A stretch of 64,000 nucleotides of DNA from NCBI RefSeq assembly GCF_013387495.1, contig NZ_JABZEE010000050.1, forward strand, positions 1 through 64,000, in the 5' to 3' direction. The position numbers and the translations under genes are program-made. Origin of the DNA: Streptomyces sp. PKU-EA00015 (lineage in GTDB: Bacteria > Actinomycetota > Actinomycetes > Streptomycetales > Streptomycetaceae). The notes under the pieces were generated by a model. The model searched no databases. It was not told the origin of the DNA and saw only the letters and a program-made list of their open reading frames with translations. Shown here in pieces: positions 47,692-54,584 of this stretch; the stretch's first letter is position 1, and the number at the start of each line of letters is the position of its first letter.

Positions 47692-48045
47692 ATGACGCAG
47701 AGCACCGACCTCGGCCCCGAGGACCGCAAGATCATCACGCTGGCCCGCAGTGCGCGGGCACGCAACGGTGTGCCCGAGGGTGCCGCCGTGCGCGACGAGA
47801 CCGGGCGGACGTACGTCGCCGGGACCGTGGCGCTGGACTCGCTGAACCTCAGCGCCCTGCAGACCGCGGTCGCGATGGCCGTGGCGTCCGGCGCGCAGTC
47901 CCTGGAGGCCGCGGCCGTCGTCTCCGAGGCGGACACCGCGTCCGACGCGGACCGTGCCGCCGTACGGGACCTGGGCGGCGCGTCCACCCCCGTGCTGCTG
48001 GCCGGGCCCGACGGCGAACTGAAGTCCTCGGTCACGGCGGGCTGA
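47692..48045 (+). CDS. Cytidine-deaminase-like protein lacking the catalytic residues
   Basis: 117 aa from ATG 47692. Fold-level similarity to cytidine deaminase: KIITLARSARARNGVPEGAAVRDETGRTYVAG matches the first strands, and LSALQTAVAMAVASGAQSLEAAAVV the following helix and strand. The zinc/catalytic motif CAE is replaced by ALQ and the PCxxC motif is absent (SDADRAAVRDLG stands there). No zinc site can form, so it is probably not a deaminase and may bind a nucleoside or partner protein. It precedes era, with a terminator between. Confidence 0.75.
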   Translation: MTQSTDLGPEDRKIITLARSARARNGVPEGAAVRDETGRTYVAGTVALDSLNLSALQTAVAMAVASGAQSLEAAAVVSEADTASDADRAAVRDLGGASTPVLLAGPDGELKSSVTAG

Positions 48046-48069
48046 ACGGCCCGTTCCCGGCCCGTTCGT

Positions 48070-48099
48070 ACGGCGTCACCCCCTGCGGGGTGGCGCCGT
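48070..48099 (+). terminator. Terminator after the CDA-like gene
   Basis: Thirteen-base stem (48070-48082 with 48087-48099) with one G-T pair and loop CTGC, 25 bases after the stop codon. Confidence 0.8.
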
Positions 48100-48147
48100 C
48101 GCGCGTCCCCTGCGGTGAGCGCGTACCCGGGAGCATCTGGCATCAGG

Positions 48148-48153
48148 GACAAT
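48148..48153 (+). promoter_or_regulatory. era: -10-like element for era (leaderless spacing)
   Basis: GACAAT, 7 bases, ATG 48161. It overlaps the alternative ATG 48152, favouring the later start; the same string precedes hemW. Confidence 0.45.
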
Positions 48154-48160
48154 GGGCGCC

Positions 48161-49102
48161 ATGAGCGCTCGTACCCAGTCCTCCGAAGCCCCCCACAGGG
48201 CCGGCTTCGCCTGCTTCGTCGGCCGCCCGAACGCGGGCAAGTCCACTCTGACGAACGCTCTGGTCGGCCAGAAGGTCGCCATCACCTCCAACCGGCCGCA
48301 GACCACCCGGCACACGGTGCGGGGCATCGTGCACCGCCCCGAGGCGCAGCTGATCCTGGTGGACACCCCCGGCCTGCACAAGCCGCGCACCCTGCTCGGC
48401 GAGCGGCTCAACGACGTGGTGCGCACGACCTGGGCCGAGGTCGACGTCATCGGTTTCTGTCTGCCCGCCAACGAGAAGCTCGGCCCCGGCGACCGGTTCA
48501 TCGCCAAGGAGCTCGCCGGGATCAGGAAGACCCCGAAGGTCGCGATCGTCACCAAGACCGACCTCGTCGACTCCAAGACGCTCGCCGAGCAGCTCATCGC
48601 GATCGACCGGCTCGGCAAGGAGCTGGGCGTCGAGTGGGCCGAGATCGTCCCGGTCTCGGCCGTCGGGGACAAGCAGGTGCAGCTGGTCGCCGACCTGCTG
48701 ATCCCGCTGCTGCCCGAGAGCCCGGCGCTCTACCCGGAAGGCGACCTCACGGACGAGCCGGAGCAGGTGATGGTCGCGGAGCTGATCCGCGAGGCCGCGC
48801 TGGAGGGTGTGCGCGACGAGCTGCCCCACTCGATCGCCGTCGTCGTCGAGGAGATGCTCCCGCGCGAGGACCGCCCGGCGGACCGTCCGCTGCTGGACAT
48901 CCACGCGAACGTCTACATCGAGCGGCCCAGCCAGAAGGGCATCATCATCGGCCCGAAGGGCAAGCGCCTGAAGGAAGTGGGCATCAAGTCCCGCAAGCAC
49001 ATCGAGGCGCTGCTGGGAACGCCGGTCTTTCTCGACCTCCATGTGAAGGTCGCCAAGGACTGGCAGCGCGACCCGAAGCAGCTCCGCAAGCTCGGATTCT
49101 GA
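48161..49102 (+). CDS. era: GTPase Era
   Basis: 313 aa from ATG 48161 (ATG 48152 would add three residues). G1 GRPNAGKST near 20-28, G2 QTTRHTVRG near 45, G3 DTPGLHKP near 67, G4 TKTD near 130, and a C-terminal KH domain (SQKGIIIGPKGKRLKEVG near 256). Era binds the 3' end of 16S rRNA during 30S assembly. It is preceded by its own -10-like hexamer and separated from the CDA-like gene by a terminator. A damaged copy of its 3' end lies 132 bp further on. Confidence 0.96.
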   Translation: MSARTQSSEAPHRAGFACFVGRPNAGKSTLTNALVGQKVAITSNRPQTTRHTVRGIVHRPEAQLILVDTPGLHKPRTLLGERLNDVVRTTWAEVDVIGFCLPANEKLGPGDRFIAKELAGIRKTPKVAIVTKTDLVDSKTLAEQLIAIDRLGKELGVEWAEIVPVSAVGDKQVQLVADLLIPLLPESPALYPEGDLTDEPEQVMVAELIREAALEGVRDELPHSIAVVVEEMLPREDRPADRPLLDIHANVYIERPSQKGIIIGPKGKRLKEVGIKSRKHIEALLGTPVFLDLHVKVAKDWQRDPKQLRKLGF

Positions 49103-49203
49103 CCTCGGGCCCGATCCCGGCGGCCGGAGGCCGGCGCGGTCGTCCGAAGCCGGTGAGGCCCCCTCGGGGCCGAGGCGTGCGAGGGCGGCCGTCGGAGCGG
49201 GGT

Positions 49204-49240
49204 CCCGAAGCAACTCCGCACGCTCGGATTCCGCCTCGGC
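49204..49240 (+). repeat. Second, degenerate copy of the era 3' end
   Basis: 37 bases here match the era end and following bases (49072-49108) with four substitutions; the era stop TGA is changed to CGC. Offset is 132 bp. Confidence 0.7.
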
Positions 49241-49293
49241 GCCCCCGCGCGGCGTTCCCCTCCGCACAACGCCGTCGTCCTCCATAACGGCGT

Positions 49294-49299
49294 TAGCCT
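49294..49299 (+). promoter_or_regulatory. -10 element for the TetR gene (leaderless spacing)
   Basis: TAGCCT, 6 bases, GTG 49306, with no ribosome site between. Confidence 0.55.
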
Positions 49300-49305
49300 G
49301 CTGCC

Positions 49306-49986
49306 GTGTCAACCGCAGATTCCGTCCCCGGTCCCGCCTCCCCGCCCGGCTCCGTCCGCCGCCGGCTCCTCGACGAGGCCGCCCGTGTCCTCGCCGAGCA
49401 AGGGCCCGCCGCGCTCAGCGCCCGCCGCCTCGTCAAGGCGGTCGGTGCCTCGACCATGGCCGTCTACACCCACTTCGGCTCCATGCCGAACCTGGTCCGC
49501 GAGGTGATGCGGGAGGGGTTCGAGCGCTTCCGCACCCGGGCGCTGGCCGTGCCGCAGGGGGAGGACCCGGTCGCGACGATCGCCGCGCTGTGCCGCTGCC
49601 ACCAGGACTTCGCGCGCGACGAGCCGTACGTCTACGCGGTGCTGTTCGGCGGCTCGACGCCGGCCGGTTTCGAGCTGGACGACGACGACCGCCGCATGGG
49701 CGTGTCCGTCCTGCGCTTCCCCCGCGACGCGATCCGCCGCAGCGTGGACAGCGGCCGCTTCCGGGCGGGCGCGGACGCGGACCTGCTGGTGCGCCAGCTC
49801 TTCGCGCAGATGCACGGGATCGCCCAGCTGGCCCGTGCGGGGTACATCATGGGCGGCTACACGGCCGACGACGTCCTGACCGGCGCGCTCGTCGACTTCG
49901 CCGTCGCGGCGGGCGACGAGCCGGAGCGCGCCGCCCGCTCGGTGATCGCCGGCCTCCGGGCGACCGGCCTCACGAACCTTCCTTGA
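49306..49986 (+). CDS. TetR/AcrR family regulator
   Basis: 226 aa from GTG 49306. N-terminal DNA-binding region: RRRLLDEAARVLAEQG, then LSARRLVKAVGASTMAVYTHFGSM (helix-turn-helix, about residues 38-62). The C-terminal domain is of the WHG/TetR_C type (AQLARAGYIMGGYTADDV near 175). No divergent partner: era lies upstream on the same strand and the emfourin gene converges and overlaps its 3' end by 17 bases. Target unknown. Confidence 0.87.
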   Translation: MSTADSVPGPASPPGSVRRRLLDEAARVLAEQGPAALSARRLVKAVGASTMAVYTHFGSMPNLVREVMREGFERFRTRALAVPQGEDPVATIAALCRCHQDFARDEPYVYAVLFGGSTPAGFELDDDDRRMGVSVLRFPRDAIRRSVDSGRFRAGADADLLVRQLFAQMHGIAQLARAGYIMGGYTADDVLTGALVDFAVAAGDEPERAARSVIAGLRATGLTNLP

Positions 49987-50236
49987 GCACCAGCGAGATC
50001 AGGTCCCGCTGCGCCTCGGACAGCCGCGGATCGGAGCAGTACACCGTCCGCCCGTCGACCGTGATCTGGTAGCTGAAACCGTCGGGCACCCCGACCGGGG
50101 GCGTGTCCCGGCCGTCGGCCATCGCGCGCTCGGCCAGGCCCTGCACCTCGCCCGCGTCGTCGCGCCCGTCGGTCTCCACCTCGGCGAGCCGCTCGATCCC
50201 CGCGAACCCGCCCGTACGCCTTACCTGGATACGCAT
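49970..50236 (-). CDS. Emfourin-type protease inhibitor
   Basis: 88 aa from ATG (MRIQVRRTGGFAGI). Matches the small protealysin-inhibitor (emfourin) family: basic RxGGFAGI start, then DGFSYQITVDGRTV and LSEAQRDLISLVL at the end. Emfourin binds and blocks protealysin-like M4 metallopeptidases. It lies directly downstream of such a protease, 78 bases on, same strand, so protease and inhibitor are probably made together. No signal peptide, implying inhibition in the cytoplasm. Its 3' end overlaps the TetR gene by 17 bases. Confidence 0.85.
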   Translation of the reverse strand: MRIQVRRTGGFAGIERLAEVETDGRDDAGEVQGLAERAMADGRDTPPVGVPDGFSYQITVDGRTVYCSDPRLSEAQRDLISLVLKEGS

Positions 50237-50314
50237 GGCAACCGTTCTAGTACGGATCGTGCGAGGGCGACAGCGGGACGGCGCACGGCCGCCCGCCGCT
50301 CAGCGGACTCCGGC

Positions 50315-51373
50315 TCAACCGGCGGTCCCGACCCCGACCTGCGACCAGGCCTTCAGCACCGCCTCGTGCTCCTCGCCCGCGCCGAACCGGTCACGGGCGG
50401 CCCCGACCGTCAACCGGGCGAAACTGGCGAAGTCCGCGTCCACGCTCAGGTCGCCGCCGGTCAGCACGTCGAACCAGATCTGTCCCGCCCGCTCCCAGGC
50501 CCGGCCGCCCAGGCGGGTGGCGAGCAGGTAGAAGGCATGGTTGGGGATGCCCGAGTTGATGTGGACACCGCCGTTGTCGCGGCCGGTCCGGACGTAGTCC
50601 GCCATCGTCGAGGGCTGCGGGTCCCTGCCGAGCACGTCGTCGTCGTACGCGGTCCCCGGCGCCTTCAGCGAGCGCAGCGCCACCCCGCTGACCCGCGGCG
50701 CCAGCAGGCCCGCGCCGATCAGCCAGTCCGCCTCGTCGGCCGCCTGCCCGAGGGTGTACTGCTTGACGAGCGAGCCGATCACGTCCGACACGGACTCGTT
50801 GAGTGCGCCCGGCTGGCCGAAGTAGCTGAGGTTCGCCGTGTACTGGGTCAGGCCGTGGGCCAGCTCGTGCGCGATGACGTCGACCGCGACGGTGAAGTCG
50901 AGGAAGATCTCCCCGTCCCCGTCGCCGAACACCATCTGCTCGCCGTTCCAGAAGGCGTTGCCGTACTTCTCGTCGTAGTGGACGGTCGCGTCCAGCGGCA
51001 GGCCCTCGCCGTCGACGGAGTCGCGCCCGTAGGCGGTCCGCAGCAGCTCGAAGGTGGCGCCCAGGCCCGCGTAGGCGCGGTTGACGGCGGCGTCGGCCAC
51101 CGGCTCGTCGCCCTCGCCGCGCACCTCGGCGCCCGGCAGCACGGTGCCGTTGTGCGCGTCGTAGAGCGTGCGGCGCGGGCCCTCGGCATCGCCGGGAGCC
51201 GGCCGGGCGGCCGGGCCGAGGACGGTCGTCAGCCGCCGGCCGGTGCGCTGCGCGGCGTCCGCCTGCAGCGTGCGGCGGGCCGGGTCGGAAAGGGCGGGAT
51301 CGCCCGAGCGGGCGAGCCTGTCGAGGATGTGCGGCGGCACGATGCCGCAGAAGACCGGGGCGTGAATGTCCAT
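50315..51373 (-). CDS. Protealysin-like M4 metallopeptidase
   Basis: 352 aa from ATG 51373 (MDIHAPVFCGIVPPHIL); an in-frame ATG at 51421 is possible but would run through a promoter-like inverted repeat. The N-terminus FCGIVPPHILDRLA is the short propeptide motif of protealysin-type enzymes, which lack a signal peptide and can act inside the cell. Zinc/catalytic site HELAHG near 170, third ligand in LNESVSDV near 192, and catalytic His in GGVHINSGIPNHAFY near 265. Followed by its emfourin-type inhibitor. Divergent from leuA. Confidence 0.92.
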   Translation of the reverse strand: MDIHAPVFCGIVPPHILDRLARSGDPALSDPARRTLQADAAQRTGRRLTTVLGPAARPAPGDAEGPRRTLYDAHNGTVLPGAEVRGEGDEPVADAAVNRAYAGLGATFELLRTAYGRDSVDGEGLPLDATVHYDEKYGNAFWNGEQMVFGDGDGEIFLDFTVAVDVIAHELAHGLTQYTANLSYFGQPGALNESVSDVIGSLVKQYTLGQAADEADWLIGAGLLAPRVSGVALRSLKAPGTAYDDDVLGRDPQPSTMADYVRTGRDNGGVHINSGIPNHAFYLLATRLGGRAWERAGQIWFDVLTGGDLSVDADFASFARLTVGAARDRFGAGEEHEAVLKAWSQVGVGTAG

Positions 51374-51392
51374 GTCCGGCAATGTGGCAGTG

Positions 51393-51410
51393 CGTGACGT
51401 GACTGTCACG
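51393..51410. promoter_or_regulatory. Inverted repeat between the M4 protease and leuA
   Basis: CGTGAC, 6 bases, GTCACG, 20 bases before the protease ATG at 51373 and about 106 bases before the leuA leader promoter. Possible operator of the protease-inhibitor unit. Confidence 0.35.
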
Positions 51411-51515
51411 AGATGCGACAACGATTAGTGAAATGGAGTGATAGGGCACATTTGACCGTTACTGATGAGTCGTCCCGCATACTGGAACAGACGCGCGCTC
51501 CCGCCGAGGCTCGGT

Positions 51516-51521
51516 TAGCCT
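51516..51521 (+). promoter_or_regulatory. -10-like element for the leuA leader transcript
   Basis: TAGCCT ends 10 bases before the leader ATG, so the mRNA would have at most 3-4 untranslated bases. A TTGACC at 51452 is too far upstream to serve as -35. Confidence 0.45.
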
Positions 51522-51531
51522 TCTTCGCATC

Positions 51532-51579
51532 ATGCGTTTCGGGCTGCTTCTCCTTAGCTGCCGCGGCGAGGGCCTGTAG
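51532..51579 (+). CDS. leuA leader peptide (15 aa, four consecutive Leu codons)
   Basis: Reads MRFGLLLLSCRGEGL then TAG. Codons 5-8 are CTG-CTT-CTC-CTT, followed by AGC, as in the leader of leuS. It ends 87 bases before leuA. Leucine-rich leader peptides with transcription attenuation have been described for streptomycete leuA; this matches that design. The mechanism is inferred from layout. Confidence 0.8.
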   Translation: MRFGLLLLSCRGEGL

Positions 51580-51633
51580 TCGTAGGCCGACCCCCTCACC
51601 GCGGAGTCTGGTGCTGCTTCGACACAGTCGGCC
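51561..51633 (+). promoter_or_regulatory. Mutually exclusive hairpins of the leuA attenuator
   Basis: Hairpin 1 pairs CCGCGGCGAG (51561-51570, inside the leader ORF) with CTCACCGCGG (51595-51604), one mismatch. Hairpin 2 pairs GGCCGAC (51585-51591) with GTCGGCC (51627-51633). The left arm of hairpin 2 lies in the loop of hairpin 1, so both cannot form freely together. A ribosome stalled on the Leu codons would leave hairpin 1 free; one that reads to the stop would cover its left arm. No T-tract follows either. Confidence 0.5.
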
Positions 51634-51666
51634 GTCCCTCAGATGGACCCCGAGGAGCCCTACGCA

Positions 51667-53430
51667 ATGTCTCAGTCGCAGTGGATCGGCCGCCCCACCC
51701 CGATCACCAACACGACGCACACGCAGAAGCCGTCCGGGATGCCGATCCACAAGTACGGCCGCTACGAAGCCGTCGACATCCCCGACCGCACCTGGCCCGA
51801 GCAGCGGATCACCAAGGCGCCGCGCTGGCTGTCCACCGATCTGCGCGACGGCAACCAGGCGCTGATCGACCCCATGAGCCTCGCCCGCAAGCGCGAGATG
51901 TTCGACCTGCTGGTACGCATGGGCTACAAGGAGATCGAGGTCGGCTTCCCCTCCTCGGGCGAGACGGACTTCGCGTTCGTGCGCTCCATCATCGAAGAGG
52001 GCGCGATCCCCGACGACGTCACCATCTCGGTGCTGACGCAGGCCCGTGAGGACCTGATCGAGCGGACCGTCGAGTCGCTGGTCGGCGCCAAGCGCGCCAC
52101 CGTCCACCTGTACAACGCCACGGCTCCCACGTTCCGCCGCGTCGTCTTCCGGGGCTCCAAGGACGACGTCAAGCAGATCGCCGTCGACGGCACCCGCCTG
52201 GTCATGGAGTACGCGGAGAAGCTGCTGGGCCCGGAGACCAGCTTCGGCTACCAGTACAGCCCCGAGATCTTCACCGACACCGAGCTGGACTTCGCCCTGG
52301 AGGTCTGCGAGGCGGTCTGCGACGTGTGGCAGCCCGGCCCCGGCCGCGAGATCATCCTCAACCTGCCCGCCACCGTGGAGCGTTCGACGCCGTCCACGCA
52401 CGCCGACCGGTTCGAGTGGATGTCGCGCAACCTGACCCGGCGCGAGTACGTCTGCCTGTCCGTCCACCCGCACAACGACCGCGGGACCGCCGTCGCCGCC
52501 GCCGAGCTGGCCATCATGGCCGGCGCCGACCGCATCGAGGGCTGCCTGTTCGGCCAGGGCGAGCGCACCGGCAACGTCGACCTGGTCACCCTGGGCATGA
52601 ACCTGTTCTCGCAGGGCGTCGACCCGCAGATCGACTTCTCGCAGATCGACGAGATCCGCCGCACCAGCGAGTACTGCAACCAGATGGAGATCCACCCGCG
52701 CCACCCCTACGCGGGCGACCTGGTCTACACCGCCTTCTCCGGCTCCCACCAGGACGCCATCAAGAAGGGCTTCGACGCGATGGAGGCCGACGCGGCCGCC
52801 GCCGGGAAGACCGTCGACGAGATCGAGTGGGCCGTGCCGTACCTGCCGATCGACCCCAAGGACGTCGGCCGCTCCTACGAGGCCGTCATCCGCGTCAACT
52901 CGCAGTCGGGCAAGGGCGGCATCGCCTACGTCCTGAAGAACGACCACAAGCTGGACCTGCCGCGCCGGATGCAGATCGAGTTCTCCCGGATCATCCAGGC
53001 CAAGACCGACTCGGAGGGCGGCGAGGTCACCCCGGCCGCGATCTGGTCCGTCTTCCAGGACGAGTACCTGCCGAACCCGGACAATCCGTGGGGACGCATC
53101 CAGATCCGCTCCGGCCAGACCACCACCGACAAGGACGGCGTCGACACCCTGACCGTCGAGGCGGTCGTCGACGGCGTCGAGACGGTGCTGACCGGCTCCG
53201 GCAACGGTCCGATCTCCGCGTTCTTCGAGGCGCTGAACGCCATCGGCGTCGACGTACGCCTGCTGGACTACCAGGAGCACACCATGAGCGAGGGCGCGTC
53301 CGCGCAGGCCGCCTCGTACATCGAGTGCGCCATCGACGGAAAGGTGCTGTGGGGCATCGGCATCGACGCCAACACCACCCGCGCCTCCCTGAAGGCCGTC
53401 GTCTCCGCCGTCAACCGCGCGGCCCGCTAG
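51667..53430 (+). CDS. leuA: 2-isopropylmalate synthase
   Basis: 587 aa from ATG 51667 (MSQSQWIGRP) with GAGGAG 9 bases upstream; ATG 51643 is in frame but has no ribosome site. HMGL-like TIM barrel: STDLRDGNQALIDPMS near 57-72 (metal-binding RDGNQ), GYKEIEVGFPSSG near 86, SVHPHNDRGTAVAAAELA near 265, then the C-terminal LeuA regulatory domain (about 440-587) that senses leucine. First committed step of leucine biosynthesis: acetyl-CoA plus 2-oxoisovalerate. Controlled twice over: leader attenuation and leucine feedback. Terminator after the stop. Confidence 0.97.
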   Translation: MSQSQWIGRPTPITNTTHTQKPSGMPIHKYGRYEAVDIPDRTWPEQRITKAPRWLSTDLRDGNQALIDPMSLARKREMFDLLVRMGYKEIEVGFPSSGETDFAFVRSIIEEGAIPDDVTISVLTQAREDLIERTVESLVGAKRATVHLYNATAPTFRRVVFRGSKDDVKQIAVDGTRLVMEYAEKLLGPETSFGYQYSPEIFTDTELDFALEVCEAVCDVWQPGPGREIILNLPATVERSTPSTHADRFEWMSRNLTRREYVCLSVHPHNDRGTAVAAAELAIMAGADRIEGCLFGQGERTGNVDLVTLGMNLFSQGVDPQIDFSQIDEIRRTSEYCNQMEIHPRHPYAGDLVYTAFSGSHQDAIKKGFDAMEADAAAAGKTVDEIEWAVPYLPIDPKDVGRSYEAVIRVNSQSGKGGIAYVLKNDHKLDLPRRMQIEFSRIIQAKTDSEGGEVTPAAIWSVFQDEYLPNPDNPWGRIQIRSGQTTTDKDGVDTLTVEAVVDGVETVLTGSGNGPISAFFEALNAIGVDVRLLDYQEHTMSEGASAQAASYIECAIDGKVLWGIGIDANTTRASLKAVVSAVNRAAR

Positions 53431-53451
53431 TCAGCCCAGCAATCCGGCCGT

Positions 53452-53492
53452 ATCGCCGGGCGTGCTCGCATCCGAGTACGCCCGGCGATTTT
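53452..53492 (+). terminator. leuA terminator
   Basis: Perfect 12-base arms ATCGCCGGGCGT/ACGCCCGGCGAT (53452-53463 with 53478-53489), then TTT, 22 bases after the stop. Confidence 0.9.
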
Positions 53493-53668
53493 GCGCCGTT
53501 GTGCGCCCGATTGGGCATCGAGCGGATCCGGCCATGTCCGCCCGTACTTCCGGTAGGGGTGCTGACGCCGCCTCAATCGTGTGGCTAACATCACGTCCAC
53601 GCGGCAGCGTTGCCGCAGGGGGCACCGCCCGTGCCCGAAGGGCCACGGGGGAATGACGGAGGTGCGAC

Positions 53669-54379
53669 GTGCTGCCAGCCCGGGGAAGGTTCGGCCGGAA
53701 ACTGCAGGTCTGCGGCATTCAGCGGGTATGCGGCATTCATACGTCGTGGAGCACCGTCGGCGACGGGGAGTTCTTCTGCCCCGGCTGCGGAGGCGACCGG
53801 AACTACCGCCGCCGTACCGGCCGCCGCCGCTTCACCTTCCTCGGAGTGCCTCTGCTGCGCCGCGGTCTCGCCGGTCCCGTCGTCGAATGCGCCGCCTGCC
53901 ATTCCCGCTTCGGCCCCGACGCCCTGGACCACCCGACCACCAGCCGGTTCTCGGCCATGCTCCGGGACGCCGTGCACACCGTGGCCCTCGCCGTCCTCGC
54001 CTCCGGCGGCACCTCCTCCCGCTCCGTGCGCGAGACCGCCGTGCACACGGTCCGCGCCGCCGGGCTCGCCGACTGCACCGAGGACCAGCTGACCTCCCTC
54101 ATCGAGGCGCTCGCCGCCGACACCGGTCGCTTCGTCGCCGACACCACCCCTTACGGCGCGGCCCTCGCCATCGAACTGCACGAGGCGCTGGAACCGCTCG
54201 CCCCTCATCTCGCCCCCGCCGGGCGGGAGTCGATCCTGCTGCAGGGCGCCCGTATCGCCCTCGCCGACGGCCCCTACACGCCGGCCGAGCGCGAGGTGCT
54301 GACCACCGTCGGGGCGGCACTGCAGCTCGGCGAGGACGACACCACGCGCCTGCTGGAAACGGCTCGCGCGCCCTTCTAG
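53669..54379 (+). CDS. TerB-family protein with N-terminal zinc ribbon
   Basis: 236 aa from GTG 53669, GGAGG 6 bases upstream. A zinc-ribbon-like pair, FCPGCGG near 36-41 and ECAACHS near 72-76, brackets RRRTGRRRFTFLGVPLLRRG. Then an all-helical TerB-like domain (about 92-236) with two acidic metal-site regions: GLADCTEDQLTSLIEAL and RIALADGPYTPAEREVLTTVG. The second is the better DxxxxxxE match. TerB proteins are linked to tellurite resistance and phage/stress systems, but this free-standing form lacks terC/terD neighbours; role unknown. Confidence 0.82.
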   Translation: MLPARGRFGRKLQVCGIQRVCGIHTSWSTVGDGEFFCPGCGGDRNYRRRTGRRRFTFLGVPLLRRGLAGPVVECAACHSRFGPDALDHPTTSRFSAMLRDAVHTVALAVLASGGTSSRSVRETAVHTVRAAGLADCTEDQLTSLIEALAADTGRFVADTTPYGAALAIELHEALEPLAPHLAPAGRESILLQGARIALADGPYTPAEREVLTTVGAALQLGEDDTTRLLETARAPF

Positions 54380-54441
54380 GTCCTCTCTTCCGGATCAGGC
54401 CGGGGTCGCGTTGCCCTGGTCCCGGCGCACTCCTTCGGCCG

Positions 54442-54457
54442 TACTCCCCGGGGAGTA
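54442..54457. promoter_or_regulatory. 16-bp perfect palindrome upstream of the MMPL gene
   Basis: TACTCCCCGGGGAGTA, 127 bases before the MMPL start. Likely operator; the LuxR-type response regulator of the linked two-component system is the obvious candidate binder. Confidence 0.5.
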
Positions 54458-54584
54458 ACCACGGGACCGGGCCGACCACGGCAGTAGCCCCCATCTCGCC
54501 CCCGCGCGCGACGAAAGCGCCCCCGGCCGCCGGGAGTCTGGTGACGCATCCAGCCACCGGACCCGTGACGAAGGGGAGGCACCC

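Noticed and set aside
48152..48160. Era start three codons upstream
   Set aside because: The ATG overlaps the proposed -10 hexamer; the ATG at 48161 fits a leaderless start. Not fully excluded.
53669..54379. Tellurite-resistance or anti-phage ter operon
   Set aside because: Only a single TerB-like gene; no terC, terD, terZ or associated kinase nearby.
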